From positions 880-14,489 of the forward strand of contig JAOZPY010000029.1 of NCBI GenBank assembly GCA_029932495.1: a stretch of 13,610 nucleotides of DNA. Reading direction: 5' to 3'. The translations under genes and the position numbers were made by a program. Below, piece after piece: positions 6,680 through 13,536 of this stretch. Numbering within the stretch: position 1 is the first letter of the stretch; every line of letters begins with the position of its first letter. Source of the DNA: Desulfobacterales bacterium. GTDB taxonomy: Bacteria; Desulfobacterota; Desulfobacteria; Desulfobacterales; JAFDCJ01. The notes beneath the pieces were generated by a model that saw only the letters and a program-made list of their open reading frames with translations, had not been told where the DNA came from and did not search any database.

Positions 6680-7885
6680 ATGGAATCTCAAAACCATTTC
6701 AAAGTTCCCGCTGCTGAAATTGAAGCCCGATTACTGAACATCCAGCGGGTGATGCAGCAAAAAGATATCGACGGGTTGTTCATTGTCCAGCGGGTGGACC
6801 TGTTTTATTTTTCCGGAACCGCCCAGAACGGTTTTATGTATATTCCCGCCCAAGGGCCGCCGCTTTTATTCATCAGGCAGTACCTGCCCCGGGCCGAACG
6901 CGAATCGAGCATCGCTGATATTATTAAAATCGCATCAATTAAGGAAATTCCCGGCCTGATAACAGATTTTTTTGGCGTGTTTCCCGGTGTGTTGGGTTTT
7001 GAGCTCGATGTGCTGCCCGTCAACGACTTTAATTTTTACCGCCGCCTGTTGCCCGCCGAAAAATGGGTGGATGCCTCGGCCCATATTTTGGGGGTCAGGC
7101 GGATCAAATCCGCCTGGGAAATCGCCCAGCTGGAAAACACGGCCGCTATGACCGCCAGGACCTTTGAATTCATGCGCACCGCCCTTCGCCCCGGGCTGAC
7201 GGAAATGGAATTTGCCGGCATCTTCGAAACCTATGCCCGCCGGTTGGGGCATGCATCCCATCTGCGAGTCCGGCACTACCAGACCGAAGGCTACCCCTGG
7301 CACGTACTGAGTGGAAAAAGCGGCGCCATGGTGGGATTGCTGGATTCTCCGGCCAGCGGTGAAGGAACCTCGGCGGCCTTTCCGGTGGGAGCCGGTCATA
7401 AAAAAATCAGGGCCGATGAACCCGTGATGGTGGATCTTGGATCCGTCTTAAACGGCTATCATATGGATGAAACGCGCATGTTTGCATTCGGGTCCATGCC
7501 CCGGCGCGCCATGGAGGCCAGCCTTGCCGCCATTGAAATCCACAACCGGGTCGCTGAAAAAGCAGTACCAGGGGTCAGCGTGGGAGAACTTTTTGATGAT
7601 GCGTTGAAAATAGCAAAATCCCTGGGATATGCGAAGCAGTACCTGGGGATACCCGGGTACAAGGTAAACTTTATCGGCCACGGCATCGGCCTGGAACTGA
7701 TTGAGCCTTACATTATCGCCCGCAATCGCAAAGACTGCCTTGAAGCCGGAATGGTCTTTGCCCTGGAGCCCAAAATGGTTTTCAAAAACGAGTTTTCCGC
7801 AGGCATCGAAAGCGTTTTCGTGGTCACGGCCACCGGCGCACGCCTGATCAGCAAGGTGCCGGTGGAAATCTTTATTTGCCAATGA
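6680..7885 (+). CDS. M24-family metallopeptidase (Xaa-Pro aminopeptidase/creatinase-like)
   Basis: About 401 residues with the two-domain layout of the M24B group: an N-terminal creatinase-like domain to about residue 140, then the pita-bread catalytic domain. All five expected metal ligands are present: D252 (VMVDLGS), D263 (HMDETR), H334 (FIGHGIG), E363 (ALEPKM) and E377 (GIESVF). Such enzymes remove N-terminal residues next to proline or hydrolyse related C-N bonds, usually with two divalent metals in the cytoplasm. The start is uncertain. The frame is open from a GTG at 6629 and a TTG at 6641 follows an AAGGTG, but the predicted promoter would begin transcription at about 6632, so I chose ATG 6680. 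The gene is monocistronic by appearance, divergent from the MATE exporter and convergent with the ATC hydrolase-like gene. Confidence 0.9.
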   Translation: MESQNHFKVPAAEIEARLLNIQRVMQQKDIDGLFIVQRVDLFYFSGTAQNGFMYIPAQGPPLLFIRQYLPRAERESSIADIIKIASIKEIPGLITDFFGVFPGVLGFELDVLPVNDFNFYRRLLPAEKWVDASAHILGVRRIKSAWEIAQLENTAAMTARTFEFMRTALRPGLTEMEFAGIFETYARRLGHASHLRVRHYQTEGYPWHVLSGKSGAMVGLLDSPASGEGTSAAFPVGAGHKKIRADEPVMVDLGSVLNGYHMDETRMFAFGSMPRRAMEASLAAIEIHNRVAEKAVPGVSVGELFDDALKIAKSLGYAKQYLGIPGYKVNFIGHGIGLELIEPYIIARNRKDCLEAGMVFALEPKMVFKNEFSAGIESVFVVTATGARLISKVPVEIFICQ

Positions 7886-7989
7886 TCAGAAAAAATGGGA
7901 ATTACTATTGTCCCTATCTCAGAATCCACATCGGAATCGTCAGAGCTCACAGCTGACAGCCATGGTAAAAGAATAATTGGCTATGCGCA

Positions 7990-8520
7990 CTAAGCAGCTT
8001 TCATGCGATAGCGAAAATCACAGTAGGGCGCACCTTCCATGATGGTCTGGGTCCTTTCCAGTGACACCTCCGGGTTAAAACCGTGGATCAGCGAAAAATC
8101 GCGGGCGCATGACAGGGTCGTGCCAAACTCACGGATTCCCAATTTCTCGTAAAGTTCTGCATAGCGGCAACGCGTCACGTTAAAGGACAGCACAGCCTCG
8201 CTTTGTTCAAGCACCTCGATTTGCAAGGCATTGTCCATGGTCCAGAACTGCAGGGACTGCGTAAATTTATCAAAGGAATTGCCCCCCATGAGGGCCGCCA
8301 ATTCAGCTCCCTGCTTTTCGGCAATCTCGACGATGGTGCAGCGCATCACCTCCAGGACCTGCGCGCGCCCGAATTGCCGGCCCAGCGCTTCCAGCATGGG
8401 GGCCAAAATCCGAGCTTCAACCTCCCGCCGGGCCAACACGCCGATTTTGGCGTTGAGGGTATCCGGCAGCCCCTGTTTTTCTGCAAAATTTTGAGCCGGT
8501 GCCTGTGTTTCATCCTGCAT
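7990..8520 (-). CDS. L-2-amino-thiazoline-4-carboxylic acid (ATC) hydrolase-like protein
   Basis: This 176-residue soluble protein resembles the ATC hydrolase family, named for a Pseudomonas enzyme that opens the thiazoline ring on the way to cysteine. In anaerobes most members have no proven reaction. Recognised segments lie in the C-terminal half: FNVTRCRYAELYEKLG, LSCARDFSLIHGFNPEV and the ending MEGAPYCDFRYRM, with conserved-looking cysteines in each. The N-terminal half is helical and less distinctive. The start has only a weak AAAGG about 10 nt upstream, and that element lies within a predicted leader hairpin. The gene stands alone on the minus strand, convergent with the M24 peptidase. 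Family call is moderately secure; substrate unknown. Confidence 0.75.
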   Translation of the reverse strand: MQDETQAPAQNFAEKQGLPDTLNAKIGVLARREVEARILAPMLEALGRQFGRAQVLEVMRCTIVEIAEKQGAELAALMGGNSFDKFTQSLQFWTMDNALQIEVLEQSEAVLSFNVTRCRYAELYEKLGIREFGTTLSCARDFSLIHGFNPEVSLERTQTIMEGAPYCDFRYRMKAA

Positions 8521-8527
8521 GCTAAAC

Positions 8528-8581
8528 CAACCTTTCGTTTTGTTAAAAGCGTATCAGGTTTGGCTTTTACCCCAAAGGTTG
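8528..8581 (-). promoter_or_regulatory. Predicted leader hairpin covering the ribosome binding site
   Basis: Two nested perfect inverted repeats. The outer stem is CAACCTTT/AAAGGTTG (8574-8581 with 8528-8535) and the inner stem is TAAAAGC/GCTTTTA (8563-8569 with 8544-8550), with a 12-base apical loop and a 4/8 internal loop. In the minus-strand transcript the 3' arm holds AAAGG, the only Shine-Dalgarno-like element before the ATG at 8520. There is no following T run, so it is not a standard terminator. Translation control is inferred. Confidence 0.4.
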
Positions 8582-8592
8582 CCGATTTGCAA

Positions 8593-8621
8593 GTTGTATC
8601 GACGCCCTGTAATTGGATCAA
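8593..8621 (-). promoter_or_regulatory. Predicted promoter of the ATC hydrolase-like gene
   Basis: Minus-strand TTGATC (8621-8616) and TACAAC (8598-8593) are 17 bases apart, each 4 of 6 to consensus. The transcript would start near 8586, just before the leader hairpin begins, so the hairpin would be part of the message. Confidence 0.35.
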
Positions 8622-8672
8622 ATACAGCATGCGCTGCCCTGATCTTGACATTGCAATGAAATTTCTTGCCTC

Positions 8673-8702
8673 TTTACAAGGGGCGGGCAGTTGTTTTATA
8701 AG
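8673..8702 (+). promoter_or_regulatory. Predicted promoter of the glycosidase-lipoprotein-MoaD-AlkD run
   Basis: TTTACA (8673-8678) and TATAAG (8697-8702) are 18 bases apart, each 5 of 6 to consensus. Transcription would start near 8709, giving a leader of about 100 bases in which I see only a short TTACG/CGTAA hairpin near 8789-8801. Confidence 0.45.
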
Positions 8703-8810
8703 AAAAGTCATACTGAGTCGGTGGCTCCTAAATGGGCCCCTCAAGCGAAACCAAAATGCATACTGCGTGGGACAAGCGCAACTTTTTACGACGTTACGTA
8801 AGACCCCGAT

Positions 8811-9701
8811 ATGACTTCAGTAAATAGGAAATACCTGACGGGACTGCTCATATTCTGCCTTCTGGCCGTTTTGCTGCCGGTCACAATCTTCGCCGGTTCC
8901 CCAAGCCGCGATGTCCAAACAGCCGCCGTCGACGCTTCCGGATGGCAAAAACTGGCGCCGGGCCTCGAACTGGGGATCTTCCGCTCACCGCAGACCTCCG
9001 AAATCGAGGATCCCGTCATCCGTGTGCTGAGAATTGACCCGCAACGCTACAAGTTGAAGCTGCTCAATGCCTCGGCCCTTAAAAACGGTCATGCCCTTTC
9101 GGCCAGGGATTGGAGCCGGCGCTTCGGCCTGACCGCCGCCATTAACGCCAGTATGTATCAGACCGATTACAAAGCCAGCGTCTCCCTGATGCGCACCCGG
9201 GGGCACATCAACAATCCGAGGCTGTCAAAAGATATGACGGTCCTGGCGTTTGACCGCCTGGATTCGGAAGTTCCACTGGTAAAAATTATTGATCGCCAGT
9301 GCGATGATTTCGAAATCTGGCAGCGCAAATACGGTACCCTGATTCAAAGCATTCGCATGATTTCATGCAACGGCAAAAACGTCTGGCACCCGCAGCCCGG
9401 CAAGTGGAGCACAGCGGCCATCGCCACGGATCAACGCAACCGGGTATTGTTTATCCATTGTGGGTCGCCTTACAGCACCCATGACCTGATCAATATCCTC
9501 AAAGCATTGCCACTTGAAATTTCCCGGGCCATGTATACTGAAGGGGGTCCCCAGGCGCAACTTTATATAAAAAGCGGGCCACACGAATATGAATTCGCCG
9601 GTGCATTTCAGCTGGAGCATCGGCAAAACAGCAAGGCGCTGTTTTGCCCACCGGTTCCAAACGTGGTGGGGATTGCGCCGCTGCCGGACGCTCATCAATA
9701 G
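8811..9701 (+). CDS. Secreted phosphodiester glycosidase-like protein (NAGPA/DUF2233 family)
   Basis: This 296-residue protein begins with a signal peptide: a basic start (VNRKYL), a hydrophobic core over about residues 9-27 and a likely cleavage after the AxA-like stretch near 28-30. The mature part reads as the phosphodiester glycosidase domain, named for the enzyme that uncovers mannose-6-phosphate in animals. Family landmarks are TAAINASMYQ near 108-117, QSIRMI near 179-184, STAAIATDQRNRVLF near 200-214 and MYTEGGPQAQLYIKSG at 241-256. Bacterial members act outside the cytoplasm on sugar phosphodiesters, but few have known substrates. There is no good ribosome binding site before the ATG. 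It leads a run of four plus-strand genes, with the lipoprotein 24 nt downstream; the two may act together in the envelope. Confidence 0.82.
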   Translation: MTSVNRKYLTGLLIFCLLAVLLPVTIFAGSPSRDVQTAAVDASGWQKLAPGLELGIFRSPQTSEIEDPVIRVLRIDPQRYKLKLLNASALKNGHALSARDWSRRFGLTAAINASMYQTDYKASVSLMRTRGHINNPRLSKDMTVLAFDRLDSEVPLVKIIDRQCDDFEIWQRKYGTLIQSIRMISCNGKNVWHPQPGKWSTAAIATDQRNRVLFIHCGSPYSTHDLINILKALPLEISRAMYTEGGPQAQLYIKSGPHEYEFAGAFQLEHRQNSKALFCPPVPNVVGIAPLPDAHQ

Positions 9702-9725
9702 TTTTTGATTAACGGAGAAACAACT

Positions 9726-10151
9726 ATGAAACCACGTATGGTATTACTATTTATGGTAATGGTAATGCTTCTGGCCGCCCTGTCAGGATGTTCGGGCACC
9801 ATGAAAGGCGTTGTTCGGCGGGATGCGAGAAGAATCCAGATTACCTTCACGGACGCCACGGTCGGAGCGGGTCATCTGCAAACCGTGCTGCCGGGTGGTG
9901 AACGCTTCGAAGGCAGGCTGATGAAACCCGGGGCACCGGAATCCATGGCGGGGGCCAACGCCGGCGCCGCATCCTTTAATTTTGAAGCTGTCGACGGGGT
10001 CAACGGAAATGCGGAGGCAGTGCTTGCCGGTGACAGGGGCAATTTCATGAAATGCCGCTTCCGGCTGTCTGACACCATCATCGGGCTTTCAGCCGGAGGA
10101 TCGGGACTTTGTCAGGTGACCGACGGCCGGGTCATTGACGTATTTTTTTAA
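9726..10151 (+). CDS. Small lipoprotein of unknown function
   Basis: A 141-residue protein with a lipoprotein signal peptide: a charged start (MKPR), a very hydrophobic core and a lipobox LSGC with the lipidated cysteine at residue 22. The mature domain is glycine/alanine-rich with alternating beta-like strands, and has two further cysteines (CRFRLSD and GLCQVTD) that could form a disulfide. I do not recognise a family. The ATG at 9726 was chosen because GGAG lies about 9 nt upstream and the signal peptide starts there; the frame opens seven codons earlier. It lies 24 nt after the secreted glycosidase-like gene and 13 nt before the MoaD-like gene, so it is probably co-transcribed. An envelope location is likely; the function is unknown. 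Confidence 0.85.
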   Translation: MKPRMVLLFMVMVMLLAALSGCSGTMKGVVRRDARRIQITFTDATVGAGHLQTVLPGGERFEGRLMKPGAPESMAGANAGAASFNFEAVDGVNGNAEAVLAGDRGNFMKCRFRLSDTIIGLSAGGSGLCQVTDGRVIDVFF

Positions 10152-10164
10152 TCGGAGCTGATCC

Positions 10165-10482
10165 ATGACTGAAATCCATCTTTACGGGAAACTTCGCCGC
10201 TATGCACCGGACGCGACACTGACAAACGACAACGTTATCCGGCTGGATCCGCAACCAGGTGAAACATTGCAAGCGCTTTTAAAGCGCCTGCAAATACCGG
10301 TCGAAGAGATCTACTCAATTTTTTTTAACGCCAGATTACTGGCAGCCCGCAGTAAAATGGCCACCTGGATTGGCTACCGCCAAGCCGGCCCGAATCCTTT
10401 TGACTGGGATTTAACGCTGCCGGTTGCAGCCGAGGACCGCATCGGCCTGTTCGGCCGCGATATGGCTGCACTGGTGATTTAA
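10165..10482 (+). CDS. MoaD/ThiS-like beta-grasp protein without C-terminal diglycine
   Basis: A 105-residue protein with a ubiquitin-like beta-grasp layout: the first strand TEIHLYGKLRRYAP, a segment DPQPGETLQALLKRLQIP like the first helix of MoaD, and the terminal segment AAEDRIGLFGRDMAALVI. It ends in ALVI, not the GG needed for thiocarboxylate formation, so it probably does not work as a conventional sulfur carrier. A GGAG lies 7 nt before the ATG. The family assignment is by fold pattern only and moderately confident. Its neighbours (lipoprotein upstream, DNA glycosylase downstream) give no clear functional link. It is distinct from the MoaD-like gene at 4463-4750, which keeps the glycine tail. 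Confidence 0.68.
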   Translation: MTEIHLYGKLRRYAPDATLTNDNVIRLDPQPGETLQALLKRLQIPVEEIYSIFFNARLLAARSKMATWIGYRQAGPNPFDWDLTLPVAAEDRIGLFGRDMAALVI

Positions 10483-10518
10483 AAAACCAATACGTTTACC
10501 CTGGTCAAGCAAAATGCC

Positions 10519-11223
10519 ATGTCACTAAATGATATCCACAAACGGCTCCAATCCCTTGCCAACCCTGAATACGCAGCAGTCAGCCAGCGCTTTTTTAAAA
10601 CCGGCCCGGGCCAATACGGCGAGGGGGACATTTTTATCGGCATCCGGGTGCCGGCACTGAGAAAGCTGGTACCCGGATATTGCGGGCGGCCGCTTCCGGA
10701 AATTACCCGCCTGTTGCATTCTCCCATTCACGAAGCGCGGATGCTGGCCCTGCTGATTCTGGTTCGCAAGTTTGCCGCCGGCAATGGCACCCTGAAAAAA
10801 AATATTTACCACCTCTATTTGAAAAACACCGCCTTTGTCAACAACTGGGACCTGGTGGACTGTTCCGCAGAGCATGTCATCGGCGCCTACCTGTGGGATA
10901 AGAGCCGTGCACCGCTGTATCGGCTGGCACGTTCTAAAGATTTATGGGAGCGCCGAATCGCGATTCTTTCCACCTTTCACTACATCAAACACGACGCGTT
11001 TGACGAAACCCTCGCTCTTTCCAGAATGCTGCTGGCAGATCCGGAAGACCTGATTCAAAAGGCCGTGGGATGGATGCTGAGGGAAGTCGGCAAACGTCAC
11101 CTTGAAAGCGAAACATCCTTTTTAAAAAAACACTACCGGACGATGCCACGCACCATGCTGCGATATGCCATCGAAAAATTTCCGGAACCCCAAAGACAGC
11201 GTTATCTGAAAGGCACAATTTGA
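10519..11223 (+). CDS. AlkD-type DNA alkylation repair glycosylase
   Basis: A 234-residue, all-helical HEAT-like repeat protein of the AlkC/AlkD family, which removes alkylated purines from DNA. Hallmarks are NNWDLVD, giving W110 and D114 (equivalent to W109 and D113 of the Bacillus cereus enzyme), WERRIAILSTF with R146 in the position of the family arginine, and QKAVGWMLREVGKR near 180-193. Length agrees with the family. It starts at ATG 10519 with a weak ribosome binding site, 36 nt after the MoaD-like gene, and is probably the last gene of that run. No adaptive-response operator was recognised. Confidence 0.92.
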   Translation: MSLNDIHKRLQSLANPEYAAVSQRFFKTGPGQYGEGDIFIGIRVPALRKLVPGYCGRPLPEITRLLHSPIHEARMLALLILVRKFAAGNGTLKKNIYHLYLKNTAFVNNWDLVDCSAEHVIGAYLWDKSRAPLYRLARSKDLWERRIAILSTFHYIKHDAFDETLALSRMLLADPEDLIQKAVGWMLREVGKRHLESETSFLKKHYRTMPRTMLRYAIEKFPEPQRQRYLKGTI

Positions 11224-11273
11224 GGTTAAATATACCTGAAAGGCTCCCGACTCACATTCACAAGCCCGAAGCT

Positions 11274-11295
11274 TTCGAATTTGCTGGAATTCGAA
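11274..11295. repeat. Perfect inverted repeat in the gap before the cysteine-rich gene
   Basis: TTCGAATT-TGCTGG-AATTCGAA, arms of 8 bases and a 6-base loop. It lies in the 240-base gap 11224-11463 downstream of the DNA glycosylase gene. No T run follows, so it is not a clear rho-independent terminator. It may be a hairpin or an operator. The rest of the gap holds only a weak promoter. Confidence 0.5.
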
Positions 11296-11438
11296 CCAGA
11301 ATAGCAGCAGCCCAATGGCGAGCTGCAAAACTTTCGTGCATGCCGGCCTGGAATCAGCGCCGGGTCCAGCCTTGAAGATTCCTGAGTTTTATGATAGTTA
11401 TAAAAAATAAGTTTGAACTCCGACTGCATTTGAAAATT

Positions 11439-11447
11439 TGGTACAAT
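11439..11447 (+). promoter_or_regulatory. Possible extended -10 promoter before the cysteine-rich gene
   Basis: TGG followed by TACAAT (11442-11447) matches an extended -10 element. There is no good -35. Transcription would start near 11454, leaving only about 10 bases before the ATG at 11464. Confidence 0.3.
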
Positions 11448-11463
11448 CGGCAGATGAGACCCC

Positions 11464-11847
11464 ATGGACATATTTAAAAAATGTACCTGCTGCGATTTTT
11501 ACTGGCACTCCCGTGGGGAGTTCCTGCAGGACCCCAAACTGGAACTCATCGGCTACCAGGTAAACTTTGACAACCTGCAGCTGGGATATTTTCTCTTCAA
11601 TCACCTGACCTGTGAGTCCACCATTGCAATTGCCGCTGGCAGTTTCACAGACCTTTACAACGGCCCGGTTTTCACAGAACGCTTGACCGGCTCTGATTCG
11701 TGTCCTGGCTACTGCCTGCATGATGACATTCTCCAACCCTGCACGGCTTCCTGTGAATGCGCTTATGTGCGCGAAATCCTGCAAATTATTCGCAACTGGC
11801 CCAAAGACGACGACCGGACAGTCAAAGCCGCCCAGGGGTCAGGATGA
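11464..11847 (+). CDS. Cysteine-rich protein of unknown function
   Basis: A 127-residue soluble protein with nine cysteines: C7, C9 and C10 (CTCC), C50, C80 and C84 (CPGYC), and C93, C97 and C99 (CTASCEC). This grouping suggests bound metal or an Fe-S cluster, since no signal peptide is present to send it to an oxidising compartment. The centre reads GYQVNFDNLQLGYFLFNH, a likely beta-strand region. I recognise no named family. Codon pattern and length look like a real gene, and its stop overlaps an in-frame ATG of the dimethylargininase gene (ATGA at 11844-11847), which supports translation of both from one message. The ribosome binding site is weak. The function is unknown; a role linked to the downstream enzyme is only a guess. 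Confidence 0.72.
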   Translation: MDIFKKCTCCDFYWHSRGEFLQDPKLELIGYQVNFDNLQLGYFLFNHLTCESTIAIAAGSFTDLYNGPVFTERLTGSDSCPGYCLHDDILQPCTASCECAYVREILQIIRNWPKDDDRTVKAAQGSG

Positions 11848-11873
11848 TACCGGGGAGGGGGAAAAACCAGATA

Positions 11874-12635
11874 ATGTTTACCCGCGCCATTGCCCGCAAG
11901 CCGGGCAAAAATTTTGCACAGGGACTCACGACGACTTTAAGCGAAGATCCTCCCGACTACGACACGCTTGTCAAACAGCATAAGGCCTATCTAAATGTCC
12001 TGGAATCCATCGGCCTTGAAGTCATCCTGCTCGACGCATTGCCGGATCATCCCGATGCCTATTTCGTCGAAGATACTGCTGTGGTTACAGCAGAGGTAGC
12101 GGTTATCACAAATCCGGGAGCGAAAGCCCGCAGGGGAGAAGAGCAAACCATTGCCCAAGTGCTAGCCCGTTATTGTAAAACGGATAACATTCGGGCACCC
12201 GGAACCGTGGATGGGGGTGATGTTTTGCAGGTAGGCAAACATTTTTTTATCGGAGTATCCGAACGCACCAATCCGGAAGGTGCCAATCAGCTTGGCCGAA
12301 TTCTAGACGGCTACGGCTATACCTGGACCACAATCGCAGTGAGCGCCGGGCTGCATTTGAAATCCAGTGTCAACTACGTGGGTAAAAACACGCTGCTGGT
12401 CACCGAAGATTTCGCCAATCACGAAAAGCTTGGCGGATATAAGAAAATTGTCATTGACAGTCATGAAGCGTATGCGGCCAACACGCTGCTGGTCAACGGC
12501 CGTCTGCTGATGCCTGCCGGCCATCCCGGCACCCGCAAAAAGCTTGAGACCCTGCAATTGGAGATTATCGAACTGGATACCAGCGAAGTGCGAAAAATGG
12601 ACGGGGGCCTTACCTGCATGTCCATTCGATTCTGA
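11874..12635 (+). CDS. Dimethylargininase (N(G),N(G)-dimethylarginine dimethylaminohydrolase, DDAH)
   Basis: A 253-residue member of the guanidino-modifying (amidinotransferase) superfamily that would hydrolyse methylated arginines or related guanidino compounds to citrulline plus an amine. The sequence matches DDAH along its length: FVEDTAVV (64-71), PGAKARRGE (81-89), TVDGGDVLQVG (111-121), HFFIGVSERTN (123-133), LHLKSSVNY with catalytic H161, and KMDGGLTCMSIRF with catalytic C248. The TVDGGDV form resembles the animal DDAH version; the Pseudomonas enzyme has glutamate at the first acidic position. The start is ambiguous. ATG 11874 gives the normal family length and N-terminus MFTRAIARKPGKNF, whereas ATG 11844 overlaps the upstream stop as ATGA and has AGGGG 5 nt before it. 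Substrate specificity is inferred from resemblance, and a related guanidine hydrolase is possible. Confidence 0.9.
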   Translation: MFTRAIARKPGKNFAQGLTTTLSEDPPDYDTLVKQHKAYLNVLESIGLEVILLDALPDHPDAYFVEDTAVVTAEVAVITNPGAKARRGEEQTIAQVLARYCKTDNIRAPGTVDGGDVLQVGKHFFIGVSERTNPEGANQLGRILDGYGYTWTTIAVSAGLHLKSSVNYVGKNTLLVTEDFANHEKLGGYKKIVIDSHEAYAANTLLVNGRLLMPAGHPGTRKKLETLQLEIIELDTSEVRKMDGGLTCMSIRF

Positions 12636-12789
12636 CCGTTCCCTGCCGCTGCTTTACTGTCAACCGGATCAAGGTCCACAGCCCGCATCTGTTTTGTCCA
12701 CCTGCGATTCATAAATGGCCGTTGGCCTGGACAAGGTTAAACAGGGCCAGGGCAGATTTTTAAAGGACTGCGGTAAAAAGAAACACGGG

Positions 12790-13473
12790 ATGAATTCGTA
12801 TTTATCACTTGACAAAAACCAGCAGGCACACGTGCTGAACGCCATCGCGCTGCTGGCCAGAATTTATTGGGGCCCTGATCCTGAAAGCAGCAGGCAAATG
12901 CTTGAGGGAACCTTCCTGGAACCCTTGGAAGCGCTTGGCCGCCTGGTGAGTTATAATCCCCCCGGCTGGCTGGCCGAACTGAAAGCTGGCCCGGCAGACT
13001 TTGTTGACCATAATGCGCTGTTTGAGCACCTGGAAGAAATCTATGTTCGTTTTTTCATCAACAACCGCAACGGGGCGATCCCGCTGTATGCCTCCTGTCA
13101 TGCCAAAGGACAGACCGCCGGACAAAACGCCCCGCTGATGGGACCGGCCGCCGTGGAAATGAAAAAACGACTTGAAGCGCGGGGGCTGTCGCTGGACGAT
13201 GGCATCCACGAGCCGCCCGATCACATTTGCATCGAGCTGGAATACCTTTATTTTCTGCTGGAAAAAGGCTGGATGAACAATGACCGGGAGCTTATCGCGG
13301 AGGCCGTTTCATTTTCCGCTGAAACCATGCTGCCATGGATTAAGCGGCTGCAGGCGCGCTTGGCGGAGATTGAGACCGCAGATCGTTTTTACGGTCCCAT
13401 CACCGCCATTCTGATCTCGCTGCTGCAATTTATCGCGGATTCAGGCCATAACCCATCAGGGGGAACGCCGTAG
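12790..13473 (+). CDS. TorD/DmsD-family molybdoenzyme maturation chaperone
   Basis: About 227 residues, all helical, matching the TorD-like chaperones that bind the twin-arginine signal or apo-form of molybdenum/tungsten oxidoreductases and help insert the pterin cofactor in the cytoplasm. The family hallmark EPPDHICIELEYL is at 141-153, preceded by YVRFFI (85-90) and IPLYAS (97-102). I start at ATG 12790 because family similarity begins there; an in-frame ATG at 12715 would add 25 residues, and neither has a strong ribosome binding site. The client enzyme is not visible in the window. The gap from 12636 to the start holds nothing else I recognise. Confidence 0.85.
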   Translation: MNSYLSLDKNQQAHVLNAIALLARIYWGPDPESSRQMLEGTFLEPLEALGRLVSYNPPGWLAELKAGPADFVDHNALFEHLEEIYVRFFINNRNGAIPLYASCHAKGQTAGQNAPLMGPAAVEMKKRLEARGLSLDDGIHEPPDHICIELEYLYFLLEKGWMNNDRELIAEAVSFSAETMLPWIKRLQARLAEIETADRFYGPITAILISLLQFIADSGHNPSGGTP

Positions 13474-13507
13474 CTCTGAAGCCATCGGACTTTTGCAACC
13501 TTAGGAT

Positions 13508-13526
13508 AAATTGAGCAATTTTTTTA
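13508..13526 (+). terminator. Weak possible terminator after the TorD-like gene
   Basis: AAATTG-AG-CAATTT followed by a T run. The stem is short, AT-only apart from one pair, and has almost no loop, so it would be unstable. Position between two convergent genes is its main support. Confidence 0.25.
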
Positions 13527-13536
13527 TTAAAGCGCG

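Noticed and set aside
7886..7989. Terminator between the M24 peptidase and ATC hydrolase-like genes
   Set aside because: Only short imperfect repeats such as AGCCA/TGGCT with a long loop and no T run were seen.
8645..8650. Consensus TTGACA on the plus strand
   Set aside because: No acceptable -10 element lies at the right distance; the TTTACA/TATAAG pair just downstream is better.
8203..8814. Open frame of 203 codons on the plus strand
   Set aside because: It is antisense to the ATC hydrolase-like gene and then runs through the intergenic promoter region; no motif supports it.
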